Positions 53,324-62,073 of a stretch of DNA of 64,000 nucleotides are shown here, one piece after another. Position numbers and translations under genes: made by a program. The stretch is from Luxibacter massiliensis (GTDB lineage: Bacteria; Bacillota; Clostridia; Lachnospirales; Lachnospiraceae). Where the stretch lies: positions 124,001-188,000 of the forward strand of contig NZ_UWOE01000002.1 of NCBI RefSeq assembly GCF_900604355.1. The letters are read 5' to 3'. The notes beneath the pieces are model-generated. The model saw only the letters and a list, made by a program, of their open reading frames with translations, was not told the origin of the DNA and did not search any database. Numbering within the stretch: position 1 is the stretch's first letter; each line of letters begins with the position of its first letter.

Positions 53324-53357
53324 TTCTTATGCTGTGTACGGTATCCCCTCTATATGG

Positions 53358-53404
53358 TTCAAAAAGTGCCTCACACATGAAAAGCCTTGCTGTGAGGCAC
53401 TTTT
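53358..53404. terminator. Bidirectional terminator
   Basis: AAAAGTGCCTCACA pairs with TGTGAGGCACTTTT, a 14-bp perfect stem between convergent genes. Confidence 0.88.
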
Positions 53405-53418
53405 GCAGCTTTATCTCT

Positions 53419-54930
53419 CTATTTAATCCCTCTATTTAATATCTCCTCAGCCGCATCCATCTGCCGCACAATATCCACCTGCCGCTCGTCGAACAGCAGT
53501 CCCTTATTATACCGGTAATATTGGTCACAGCCATTTTCTTTTATAAACCAGATACTATAGTAATTGGCATTCAGCTCAGTGATAAAGGCCACCATCTCCT
53601 GGCTCTCGCCGAATGCCTCTTCCATGAAATTAAATACATTTTGAAGTGTTTTAGATGTGTATGCAATTTGTTCTTCCCGGTCTTTTACTTCGGTTTCGAA
53701 TAAAGCTTTAATTTCGTCAAATACACCATCTCCAATAAATAGTTCTCCACGTATATTTACAGAATATCTTTCCAGGGTGGAGACTACTCTGTTAAATATT
53801 GCTTCCTCGCGGCGGCTGAGGTGCCCGGCTTGTTTCTGCCGGGCCAGGTCACTCTCGGCCATATGCCAGATGTCCTCCGCCATTGTGGTTATTTGATTTT
53901 CCTTATAATAAATAAGATATTCATATAGCTTGGCTACATAGGCATCCTGCGTATAGCTTTCTGTAAAGAGCTCGGCCAGCCGTCCATTGAGCAGGCTGAC
54001 TATGCCGAGATGCTCATCCAGGGGCGAGGCATGAATCTTTTTAAGCAGGGAGTCATCCCAATGGCCTTTTAGTATATCCTCAATATTGTAATCTTTCCTG
54101 TATTTGTAATAAAGTTCCAGATAATTGGCAAAATCTTTTGCAGTCTTGGGATGCTGGATATATTGATATACCACATCTCTGTCTATGGGTTTGCGAAGAA
54201 CTTCATATACTGAGATAAGCTCAGATAAATCCTCCCATCCCCTGGCAGTTGCAAAGTACTTACCGTCCACCGTTGTCTCTATTTTATAAAAATTTTCTTT
54301 CCTTAATTCAAGATAAGAAATAACTGCTGGATGTATACCCTGCCGGTATGCATATTCTTTCCATACGTCATAATTGGCAGCCACATCAATTTTTTTGATT
54401 CTGTCTAGTGTGACGATGTCAAATTCCCGGACAGATTTATTATATTCGGGGGGATTCCCGGCTGCTACAATGACCCATCCCTTTGGAACCTTCTGGTTTC
54501 CAAAAGTTTTGCACTGCAGAAACTGAAGCATCGTGGGGGCCAGAGTTTCAGACACACAGTTGATCTCATCAATAAAGAGGATGCCCTCATCGATACCCGT
54601 CTGCTTTATTTTTTCATATACAGAGGAAATGATTTCGCTCATAGTATATTCTGTCACAGAAAAATTCTGCCCGCCAAATTCCTTTTCCTGAATAAAAGGA
54701 AGGCCTACAGCGCTCTGCCTTGTATGATGTGTAATTGTATAGGACACCAGGCCTATTTTGCACTCCCTTGCGACCTGCTCCATAATTTGAGTCTTGCCGA
54801 TTCCTGGAGGCCCCATCAGCAGGATGGGACGCTGACGCACGGTGGGGATTTTATACTCCCCAAAGGCATCTTTCAACAAATAGGCTTCTATTGTATCTTT
54901 AATTTCCTGTTTCGCTCTCTTAATATCCAT
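53419..54930 (-). CDS. MoxR-type AAA ATPase
   Basis: 503 residues. The AAA core lies in the first about 300: Walker A GPPGIGKT (about 38-45), Walker B ILFIDEIN (about 130-137), and sensor 1 in VAAGNPPEYN (about 175). A helical C-terminal part of about 200 residues follows. ATG 54930 is chosen because conserved sequence begins there (MDIKRAKQEI). The frame extends upstream to a GTG at 55041 that lies in a 61-bp repeat copy. It is the third gene of an LRR - VWA-like - MoxR unit. MoxR ATPases usually act as chaperones with VWA partners. Confidence 0.88.
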   Translation of the reverse strand: MDIKRAKQEIKDTIEAYLLKDAFGEYKIPTVRQRPILLMGPPGIGKTQIMEQVARECKIGLVSYTITHHTRQSAVGLPFIQEKEFGGQNFSVTEYTMSEIISSVYEKIKQTGIDEGILFIDEINCVSETLAPTMLQFLQCKTFGNQKVPKGWVIVAAGNPPEYNKSVREFDIVTLDRIKKIDVAANYDVWKEYAYRQGIHPAVISYLELRKENFYKIETTVDGKYFATARGWEDLSELISVYEVLRKPIDRDVVYQYIQHPKTAKDFANYLELYYKYRKDYNIEDILKGHWDDSLLKKIHASPLDEHLGIVSLLNGRLAELFTESYTQDAYVAKLYEYLIYYKENQITTMAEDIWHMAESDLARQKQAGHLSRREEAIFNRVVSTLERYSVNIRGELFIGDGVFDEIKALFETEVKDREEQIAYTSKTLQNVFNFMEEAFGESQEMVAFITELNANYYSIWFIKENGCDQYYRYNKGLLFDERQVDIVRQMDAAEEILNRGIK

Positions 54931-55035
54931 ATTTTTAAAGCTTTTCAGGCAAAAGTTGGCAATGCCTGAAAAATACAAATCAAAATCTGGGAATTGATCT
55001 GTATAATTCTCCCTTCTAAATATTTTATGCGCCAA

Positions 55036-55088
55036 GGGCACCCCCTAATACATGTCCTACGGACGGGTGGACTTCGTCCAGCAAGGTT
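55036..55088 (-). repeat. Single 61-bp repeat unit between VWA and MoxR genes
   Basis: One nearly complete unit in minus orientation (GGGCACCCCCTAATACATG, then CCTACGGACGGGTGGACTTCG) fills the gap between the two genes and touches the VWA stop codon. Confidence 0.88.
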
Positions 55089-56411
55089 TCATTTTTCAAT
55101 TAAATCTTCTTCTTCCAAAACTAGCCTGATGGCCCAGGGGGGGACATCTACATCTTGGTAATCCTGCTGCATAAATACAAATGCAGTTTTATAGGCGGGC
55201 ATCCTGGCAGGATATATTCCATAGCCATCTGTGAAATATATTAATCCGCGGAGTTCCTCAAATTCTCCTTTTTCTAAAAGATCATCCACATAAGCAAAAG
55301 CCGGCCTGTAATCTGTCCCGCCCTCCCCATACAAAGTCATTGTGCCCATATATTCTTTAAGGTCTTTTGTGCTGGTAATCTTCTGGTCGCAGTGTACCTT
55401 TTCATCACACTGGATTATATGGATATTTACTTTTTTAAAAAAACTATTTTTTTCACTGAGCACAGAGTAGGTTTCCTCAAGGAATTTTTGGATCAATTCG
55501 CCTGAACAGGACATAGAAGTATCGATTACCACGGCAACTTCTGAAATCTTTTTGACCTCCTTAGTCTCCTGAGGCTCTATGAGAGGCATATTTCCGTACA
55601 TACGAAGTCCGTAGCTGTAGAACGTGTAGTCAAAGGAGTCAGGGTCCACGGCAACTTCCTCATGCATTACTGCAAACTTCCTCAAAAAGTCTTTATAATC
55701 ATGTTTTTCTCTATTCTCTATTTTAAGCTGTCCCAGTAAATCTCCCGACTTCTCAGAAGCTTCCTTAGAAAAGGTTTCCAGGTCTGTCTCCATGCGTTCA
55801 TTGATATCCTGCCATTTCTGATTAAGGATGGGGTCAGGCTTTCTGCCGGGTTTCTGATTTTCCCAGTACTGATGGTCATCAGCATAGAATTCCTTCTCAA
55901 GCTGAGCGAGCTCCTTTTCGCTAAGTTCCCAGGATGCCAGGCTTTTATAAATTCTTTCAGCATTGAGGACATGTCCAAGGGACTCCAGCCTTTGGTAGGT
56001 ATCCCTTCTAAGGAGGCTTTTGGAAAACCGGATGGACCGGTGGAAACTGCTGTCAATTATATGTTCTGCTGCAATGTCACAGCTCAGATTCCAGCATCTC
56101 CCATCCATCCCCCTTTTTACCATATGGCGGAAAATACAGTGGAAAACCATATGAAGATATCCTCTGTTTACGAGAATACGGTTCTCCTTATACAAGCCTC
56201 CTAAATGCTGGGGATGAAAATACATAATATTCCCGTCGGTGCCAAAAGGAGCGGCTCCCGGATCCATCTGGTATACAAAACTGCTCAGAGCCACATCGAG
56301 AAACCTCATCCCTAAATATAATTCATCCCTTGCTGCACAGAGTATTTGTATTCCTATACTTTCCAGCCTCTGGGCAACCTCCCGGTTTTCGTTGTTTTCT
56401 TGTACTGTCAC
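55089..56411 (-). CDS. VWA-like protein with putative metallopeptidase region (DUF2201 type)
   Basis: About 440 residues. The N-terminal half resembles the DUF2201 metallopeptidase-like domain but shows HMVFHCIFRH, where active relatives have HExxH, so catalysis is doubtful. The C-terminal half is VWA-like with an intact MIDAS: VVIDTSMSCSG, GEGGTDYRP and YFTDGYG. A GTG at 56411 is preferred because GGGAG lies 8 bases upstream; the ATG at 56459 has no ribosome site. It is the partner of the MoxR ATPase gene downstream and follows an LRR gene. Confidence 0.85.
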   Translation of the reverse strand: MTVQENNENREVAQRLESIGIQILCAARDELYLGMRFLDVALSSFVYQMDPGAAPFGTDGNIMYFHPQHLGGLYKENRILVNRGYLHMVFHCIFRHMVKRGMDGRCWNLSCDIAAEHIIDSSFHRSIRFSKSLLRRDTYQRLESLGHVLNAERIYKSLASWELSEKELAQLEKEFYADDHQYWENQKPGRKPDPILNQKWQDINERMETDLETFSKEASEKSGDLLGQLKIENREKHDYKDFLRKFAVMHEEVAVDPDSFDYTFYSYGLRMYGNMPLIEPQETKEVKKISEVAVVIDTSMSCSGELIQKFLEETYSVLSEKNSFFKKVNIHIIQCDEKVHCDQKITSTKDLKEYMGTMTLYGEGGTDYRPAFAYVDDLLEKGEFEELRGLIYFTDGYGIYPARMPAYKTAFVFMQQDYQDVDVPPWAIRLVLEEEDLIEK

Positions 56412-56483
56412 AGGGTCATCTCCCTTCCGCTGCCATATATGAATGAGGGTTATACTCATATACCAGATTAATATATTCTATAT

Positions 56484-57440
56484 TTATAACTGAAAAAGTT
56501 TTTTCTTTTTCGGCGTAAATTTCTGCTTCTCATTCATAAGATAACTTAAAATTTCCGTTTTTCCTGATTCGGCTGTTGCTTCTAATGCATACTCTATCAT
56601 ACCGGGAGTCCAGAATACCTGCCCGGAGATTACTTTTATATAATCCAGACGGTCCTCTTCAATGACATATTCTAAGATCTCCTCATATCTTTTTTGAATC
56701 ATGGAAATATAAGCTTCCCGGTGCGCGCCGGCCAGATGATAAGGGTATTTAAGCCGTGAAAATGCAATATCCGCCAGGACTTTCGGCTTGTCCCAGGCAG
56801 CAGCCACAGAGAATAGGCTATCATATTTGCGGTAATCCAATTCTTTATTGTAAAAGCATTGGCGGTAGTTATTGCCGGAACCATGGTGTTGGGTAAATAA
56901 AATCCGTGCCGGGGTATTTTCCACAGCTTCCTCATAATGCTCTGGGAATACCAGGTAGGCGCAGCCGCCATTTTGAAAGCAGAATGTTACGTCAATGCGC
57001 TGCCACAGCTCGCCGAGAATCTCCTTGACGCAGGAGCGCAGTCCATTTTTCATGTACACAGTCAAAGCTGAAAGATTCCCGCATCCGGTGAATGCCCCGC
57101 TGCCAATGTGCATGAGGGAATCTGAAAATTCCAGGTGCCTGAGATTTTTACAGCCATAAAATATATAATTTCCGATTTCCCGTATAGTATCAGGGAAAAT
57201 AATCTCTTCAATTTTGGGGCCCCAGAGCGGTTGTCCACTATCTTCTGACATAAATTGCCCCTCGCTCTCCCACACCAGAATATCTGCATCTTTTTCGGCT
57301 TTTCTGTCAGAAAATGCATATCCTGCAGCCCGGGTTACTGGAAGGCCATTTATATAAGCAGGAATTTCCACACGGGAACCACTGCCGTGGCATCTGAAAA
57401 TTTCTATTTCCTTGTCTTTTACTTTATAATAAAACCGCAT
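56484..57440 (-). CDS. BspA-type leucine-rich repeat protein
   Basis: 318 residues. A short N-terminal beta region is followed by two to three LRR_5 repeats (IEEIIFPDTIREIGNYIFYGC, KNLRHLEFSDSLMHIGSGAFTGC; about 75-135). The remaining about 180 residues are helical, with an ankyrin-like feel near the end. There is no signal peptide, so it acts in the cytoplasm, unlike secreted BspA proteins. It is the first gene of the three-gene unit with the VWA-like and MoxR genes, and may be the recognition subunit. That role is inference. Confidence 0.8.
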   Translation of the reverse strand: MRFYYKVKDKEIEIFRCHGSGSRVEIPAYINGLPVTRAAGYAFSDRKAEKDADILVWESEGQFMSEDSGQPLWGPKIEEIIFPDTIREIGNYIFYGCKNLRHLEFSDSLMHIGSGAFTGCGNLSALTVYMKNGLRSCVKEILGELWQRIDVTFCFQNGGCAYLVFPEHYEEAVENTPARILFTQHHGSGNNYRQCFYNKELDYRKYDSLFSVAAAWDKPKVLADIAFSRLKYPYHLAGAHREAYISMIQKRYEEILEYVIEEDRLDYIKVISGQVFWTPGMIEYALEATAESGKTEILSYLMNEKQKFTPKKKKLFQL

Positions 57441-57491
57441 AAATACACCAGACCTCTTTTTTGGAGTATAGTTGGAAATTTAATCCCGCGT

Positions 57492-57613
57492 GCAGCGGGC
57501 TAAGGGAACATGTTTACATGTCCATTTGGCGGCTGCCGCCAGGGCCGAATACCCCGATACTTGCATCGCTGCTAGTTTGATGCCACGTATGCTTACATCA
57601 GGGTCTCTGGATC
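57492..57613 (+). repeat. Dispersed multi-hairpin repeat, copy 5 of 5
   Basis: It has GGAACATGTTTACATGTCC, TTTGGCGGCTGCCGCCA and TGCATCGCTGCTAGTTTGAT, and ends GGGTCTCTGGAT. It lies in the divergent region between the LRR gene and the GT2 gene. Confidence 0.85.
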
Positions 57614-57782
57614 TTAGTTAATATTTACTTTCCTATTATAAAAGGGGCCGCTTATTTTTTCAAGGACTCCTTTTTGTACAATGTATGTCCTTAACAGCGC
57701 TATTTTAATACAACGGCTTGAATGGACATGTAAAATAGTTTATTATTAAATTATCTTTTTTTACGAATGAGAGGGATAACCT

Positions 57783-58751
57783 ATGGACGAAATCGCAGTA
57801 CTGATTCCTTGCTACAATGAGAGCAAGACAGTCACAAAAGTAATTCATGACTGGAAGGAGGCAATTCCAGAAGCCGTTATTTACGTATATGATAATAATT
57901 CTATGGATGAAACTGCCGAACTGGCTGAGAGGGCAGGGGCAGTTGTACGCCATGAATACCAGCAGGGGAAGGGGAATGTCATTCGGAGGATGTTTCGCGA
58001 GATTGATGCCAAGGCATATATAATGGTAGACGGAGATGACACGTACCCTGCAAAGTTCGGACGGGAGATGGTGGAGAAGGTTCTCTGCCGTCATGCAGAT
58101 ATGGTCGTAGGAGACCGCCTGTCCTCCACTTACTTTACGGAGAATAAACGGCCTTTCCATAATTTTGGCAATACTTTGGTCCGCAAATCAATTAATACAC
58201 TGTTTAAAAATGATATAAAAGATATCATGACAGGTTACCGGGCATTTAGTTATAATTTTGTTAAGACATTTCCGGTACTGTCAAAAGGATTTGAAATTGA
58301 AACTGAGATGAGCATTCACGCGGTGGACAAAAATATGCAGGTGGAGAATGTGATCATAGAATACCGCGACCGTCCCGAGGGAAGCGAATCGAAATTAAAC
58401 ACATACAGAGATGGGATGAAAGTGCTCCGCACAATTTGGCGTTTATACAGAAGCTATAAACCACTTGGATTTTTTTCATTTGTATCTCTTATGCTTGGAC
58501 TGATCAGTACAGTCTTTTTAATTCCAGTGCTGGTCACTTATGCACAGACGGGGATGGTTCCCAATTTCCCCACGTTAATTGTGTGCGGATTTGTATATAT
58601 GGCAGCTATTATCTCATTTTTTGCAGGGTTAATCTTATCGTCTATTGTCCAGCAGGACAGACAGGATTTTGAAATACGCCTGATTGCCAGCCAAAACCGT
58701 TTTCAACAGAATATTGAAAAAGAGGCCGCAGGACAGAAGCCTGGCCAGTAA
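57783..58751 (+). CDS. GT2-family glycosyltransferase with two C-terminal membrane helices
   Basis: 322 residues. The GT-A domain has VLIPCYNES, then YDNNSMDETAE, and the metal-binding VDGDDTYPA (about 86). Two membrane helices lie at about 228-250 and 270-292. This is the layout of dolichol/undecaprenyl-phosphate sugar transferases (DPM1/GtrB-like), which load a sugar onto a lipid carrier. GAGAGGG precedes the ATG. It may supply lipid-linked sugars to GT-C enzymes such as the one at 29559, but they are not adjacent. Confidence 0.92.
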   Translation: MDEIAVLIPCYNESKTVTKVIHDWKEAIPEAVIYVYDNNSMDETAELAERAGAVVRHEYQQGKGNVIRRMFREIDAKAYIMVDGDDTYPAKFGREMVEKVLCRHADMVVGDRLSSTYFTENKRPFHNFGNTLVRKSINTLFKNDIKDIMTGYRAFSYNFVKTFPVLSKGFEIETEMSIHAVDKNMQVENVIIEYRDRPEGSESKLNTYRDGMKVLRTIWRLYRSYKPLGFFSFVSLMLGLISTVFLIPVLVTYAQTGMVPNFPTLIVCGFVYMAAIISFFAGLILSSIVQQDRQDFEIRLIASQNRFQQNIEKEAAGQKPGQ

Positions 58752-58762
58752 AAGAATCTTGA

Positions 58763-58790
58763 AACCCAGCGAAACCTTAGCTGGGTGCTG
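58763..58790 (+). terminator. Weak hairpin after the GT2 gene
   Basis: ACCCAGC pairs with GCTGGGT. The T-run is displaced, so termination is uncertain. Confidence 0.4.
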
Positions 58791-58824
58791 GGAACAATTT
58801 TGCAGCAGACTATGTCCAGGCCCT

Positions 58825-59562
58825 TTAGTGATAAATGAGAAGCAGGCCTGTTAATATTCCTAAAATTGTCATCAGCACGGAACGTTTACTTTGGCACATC
58901 CAGGCAGATTCGGGGAGAAGTTCCCCAAAAATGACATACAGCATAGAACCGCCCGCAAAGCTAAGGCTCAAGGCCAGGCCAAGGGAGCCCAGATCGCCGA
59001 TCAGGTAGCCAATAGCGGCTCCAATAATCGTGGGCGTGCCGCTTAGGGCTGTCAATAATATGGCTTTCTCTTTTGCCATGCCTCCGCTGATGAGAGGGAC
59101 TGAGATTGCCATCCCGGCGGGAACATTGTGGATTCCAATGAGGAGTCCCAGAACTAATATAGCTTTTATATTTCCATGGCTGCCCGCATAGGAAGCGCCG
59201 ATTGTCATCCCCTCTGGTACATTATGGACGGCAATCGCGCAGGCCATCACAGCGCCTGCCATGAATAGAGAATGGTCTGCCCCGCTGCTTCTGGCTTCTG
59301 TTATATTGTGAAGCAAGTATATAATGACTGCCCCTGCCATGATTGAAAATATAACTGCGAAGATATTTATATTTGTTTCTATGGCATCCAGGATAAGGTC
59401 AAAACACACTATGCTGGTCATAACACCTGCAGCGAAACTTAAAAGCATGCCTACACTTCTGCCTGATTCCTTTTTAAACAGCGCTCCAAAGAGGCCTCCC
59501 AGTCCCATACCGCCGGCTCCGGCTACTGCTGCTGTCAGTAATAATTCTCCTATTGTATCCAT
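58825..59562 (-). CDS. ZIP-family metal transporter
   Basis: 245 residues and eight membrane helices. Helix 4 holds AVHNVPEGMTIG, the metal site of ZIP/ZupT proteins. The matching motif in helix 5 reads GIHNVPAGMAIS, with Ala where ZupT-type proteins have Glu. The family takes up Zn2+, Fe2+ or Mn2+. ATG 59562 has GAGGTG about 9 bases upstream. The lost Glu may change metal choice or make the site single rather than binuclear. Confidence 0.9.
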   Translation of the reverse strand: MDTIGELLLTAAVAGAGGMGLGGLFGALFKKESGRSVGMLLSFAAGVMTSIVCFDLILDAIETNINIFAVIFSIMAGAVIIYLLHNITEARSSGADHSLFMAGAVMACAIAVHNVPEGMTIGASYAGSHGNIKAILVLGLLIGIHNVPAGMAISVPLISGGMAKEKAILLTALSGTPTIIGAAIGYLIGDLGSLGLALSLSFAGGSMLYVIFGELLPESAWMCQSKRSVLMTILGILTGLLLIYH

Positions 59563-59727
59563 AGTAGTCACCTCTTTTTTATGAACTATGCCTAATGTCC
59601 TGCCAGATAAAGCTGGGGACAATTCTGCAGTGTACTATGCAATAAGCATATTCACATATTCAACATTATAAACACAAAATACTAAAAAATCTATACTTGG
59701 GGGTTGTATGATATAATGGCGCCAGGG

Positions 59728-59800
59728 GGGGTCCTTAATACATACTGAAGGGCGTTCCATTACATATGTCCCTGCGGGAAGGCGGATACACCCAACAGAG
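59728..59800 (-). repeat. Diverged relative of the 61-bp unit
   Basis: CTTAATACATACTGAAGGGCG, then TACATATGTCCCTGCGGG, then AAGGCGGATAC, aligns with the minus-orientation 61-bp unit with several changes. A similar TTAATACATAACTCAGGGCG stretch lies at 61993. Confidence 0.4.
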
Positions 59801-59865
59801 CCGCGCCCAGGAGTTTTTCCGATGTATGCCCCTGGATATATACAATATAGAAGGAAGGATCTTAT

Positions 59866-60645
59866 ATGTTAAAAATCATAATATCTCCTGCCAAGAAAAT
59901 GAATGTTTTAGATGAGTTTACCTGCCCGGTGACTTATCCGGCATTTTTGGGGCAGGCGCTTTATCTTCATGGTATATTGTCAGGAATGTCCCAGGAGGAA
60001 TTAAAAGAGTTATGGAGATGCAGTGATAAGCTGGTTCATGCTAACTGGGAACGCCTGCATTCTTACAGTCCGTCCCGGCTGCTGACGCCAGCGCTGCTTG
60101 CCTATGAAGGGATACAGTACCAGTATATGGCTCCCCATATATTCTCAGAAGCAGAATGGGAATATACGGTTCAACATTTGCGGATTCTGTCGGGATTTTA
60201 TGGTATTTTAAGGCCCACAGATGGAGTAGTCCCATACCGTTTGGAGATGCAGGCAAAACTTAAGACAGAAAACGCCAGCCACCTCTATGATTTCTGGGGC
60301 GGGAGCCTGTATGATAAATTGAAGGGAGAAGCCGTTGCTTCAGAATATATGGATATTTTAAACTTAGCCTCAGCAGAATACAGCCGTGCTATTCTGCCTT
60401 ATATAAAGCCGCCTGTGAGATGCTTTACCTGTATTTTCGGAGAAGAAGTACGGGGGAAAACTAAGGTAAAGGCCACACAAGCGAAAATGGCCAGGGGCGA
60501 AATGGTCCGCTGGATGGCCGAAAATCAAATATCGAATGTGGAAGATATTAGGGACTTTAGGAGGTTGGATTATGAATATCAGCCTGGCCTGTCAACAGAG
60601 ACAGAATATGTTTTTATTAAAAATGTAAAAAAACAGGATTTATAG
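59866..60645 (+). CDS. yaaA: YaaA-family peroxide-stress protein
   Basis: 259 residues. The family blocks are present: IISPAKKM (5-12), LLTPALLAYEGIQYQ (about 71), SGFYGILRPTDGVVPYRLEM (about 109), and KVKATQAKMARGEMVRWM (about 203). YaaA binds DNA and limits oxidative damage by lowering free iron in Escherichia coli. GAAGGAAGG precedes the ATG by about 10 bases. Its last six bases overlap the end of the convergent M20 gene. Confidence 0.93.
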   Translation: MLKIIISPAKKMNVLDEFTCPVTYPAFLGQALYLHGILSGMSQEELKELWRCSDKLVHANWERLHSYSPSRLLTPALLAYEGIQYQYMAPHIFSEAEWEYTVQHLRILSGFYGILRPTDGVVPYRLEMQAKLKTENASHLYDFWGGSLYDKLKGEAVASEYMDILNLASAEYSRAILPYIKPPVRCFTCIFGEEVRGKTKVKATQAKMARGEMVRWMAENQISNVEDIRDFRRLDYEYQPGLSTETEYVFIKNVKKQDL

Positions 60646-61956
60646 TAAACCATGTTCCTCTATAGCGCGCTTTAATCCATCCGGGTCATTGAGGAGCATC
60701 CAGCTGCCAAGCGCCATGCATTCTGCCGCATACAGCATTCCTTTTTCGCCGATGCTCATTCCTGCCTGGGCAGTAGCCGACCAGTGGTGGAGAGGGGTGC
60801 CCTTGCACATGGCAGCGGCGCTGAGCATGACTGTGGGGACAGTGTGGCTGACGTCTGAAACATCTGTCCCAATGGCCAGGGGTACTGGCTGGTCTTCCAA
60901 CGGCTCTAACCCAGTGAAATAAAGGCCGTTGTTTTCCAGTCCCGCCTGGCGGCTTACATTTCTTGCAAACTCCAATTCTTTTTCAGTGTAAATGGGAAGC
61001 GCTGTCTGTTCCATGGCATGATAGAAAATCTCGGCCAGTGTCCGGTTGACTTTCATTTCCTTATTGCTGGCGGCCAGCTCAATCTCCACCCTGGTACCAG
61101 TCATAAGTGCAGCGCCTCTTGCACAGTCGTCTACCCTTCTGGATACGTCCTCTGTCTTTGCGCGTTTCCCTGAGCGGATAAAATAGTTGGTGGAGGCGTA
61201 GGCGGGCACGATATTAGCGGGGCCGCAATCACTGGTATAGGCATAGTGGATCCGGACGTCGTCAGCCACATGCTCCCTGAGATAATTAACGCCTACATTC
61301 ATCAACTCGGCTGCATCCAGCGCACTGCGCCCAGCTTCTGGATGCTTGGCTGCATGGGCTGAGGTCCCAAAAAATTTATAATTTTTAATGTCCTGGGCCT
61401 GCCAGATATCGTAACTCACCCTGTTTCTGTCAAATGGATGCCAGGTTACTGCCACGGATAAATCATCAAATACGCCCTGCTCATTCATGCGGATCTTTCC
61501 TATGACGATTTCCTCTGCCGGGCATCCATAAACGCGGATCGTCCCTGCTCCTTTTCTGCCTTTCATTTCCGCCTCTATCTGTGCCTTGAGAGCACAGGCG
61601 GCTCCAGCGCAGGCAGTACCTAGAAGGTTATGGCCGCATCCGTGGCCTGGTAATCCGGTAGGGCAATATTGGCTGACTGCCTCCTGGCCAAGTCCAGGCA
61701 AGGCATCGTATTCTGCCAAAAATCCGATGACAGGCTCGCCGTACCCCCATTCGGCAATAAAGGCTGTTTCAAATCCGGCAATGTTCCACTGCACGGAGAA
61801 ACCACGGCTCTCTAGGAATTCGGCAAGGCATCTGGAGGAATACACTTCCTTGCCAGATAATTCAGGGTGCCGGAATATTTTGTGGGCAGTCTCCCTCATA
61901 AAATCAAAATTTTGGTCAAACCATCCCTTTAAGACGGAAGCACTTATTTGAACCAT
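60640..61956 (-). CDS. M20-family amidohydrolase (AbgB-like)
   Basis: 438 residues. Metal and catalytic motifs are AEYDALPGLG (about 80), GHGCGHNLLG (about 104) and PAEEIVIGK (about 145), with a dimerisation domain at about 190-310 and a late HTVPT/His ligand. Closest in style are p-aminobenzoyl-glutamate hydrolase subunit B and related aminoacylases. It cleaves an amide such as an acylated amino acid. The substrate is not clear. AGGAGG lies before the ATG. Confidence 0.92.
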   Translation of the reverse strand: MVQISASVLKGWFDQNFDFMRETAHKIFRHPELSGKEVYSSRCLAEFLESRGFSVQWNIAGFETAFIAEWGYGEPVIGFLAEYDALPGLGQEAVSQYCPTGLPGHGCGHNLLGTACAGAACALKAQIEAEMKGRKGAGTIRVYGCPAEEIVIGKIRMNEQGVFDDLSVAVTWHPFDRNRVSYDIWQAQDIKNYKFFGTSAHAAKHPEAGRSALDAAELMNVGVNYLREHVADDVRIHYAYTSDCGPANIVPAYASTNYFIRSGKRAKTEDVSRRVDDCARGAALMTGTRVEIELAASNKEMKVNRTLAEIFYHAMEQTALPIYTEKELEFARNVSRQAGLENNGLYFTGLEPLEDQPVPLAIGTDVSDVSHTVPTVMLSAAAMCKGTPLHHWSATAQAGMSIGEKGMLYAAECMALGSWMLLNDPDGLKRAIEEHGLL

Positions 61957-61989
61957 ATAGACTAGATCCTCCTATCCTTATTTTAAATA

Positions 61990-62050
61990 TCAGTTAATAC
62001 ATAACTCAGGGCGTTCCATGGCATAACCCTCACGGACAGACAGAAGTAAG
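61990..62050 (-). repeat. Possible diverged repeat upstream of the M20 gene
   Basis: TTAATACATAACTCAGGGCG, then TTCCATGGCATAACCCTCACGG, resembles the element at 59728. It lies between the M20 gene and the ABC ATPase gene. Confidence 0.35.
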
Positions 62051-62073
62051 GGCGCCACAGAGACAGGCCGAAT

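Noticed and set aside
53419..55041. Full-length MoxR frame starting at GTG 55041
   Set aside because: The start lies in repeat sequence with no spacing from its only possible ribosome site; recognisable family sequence begins at ATG 54930.
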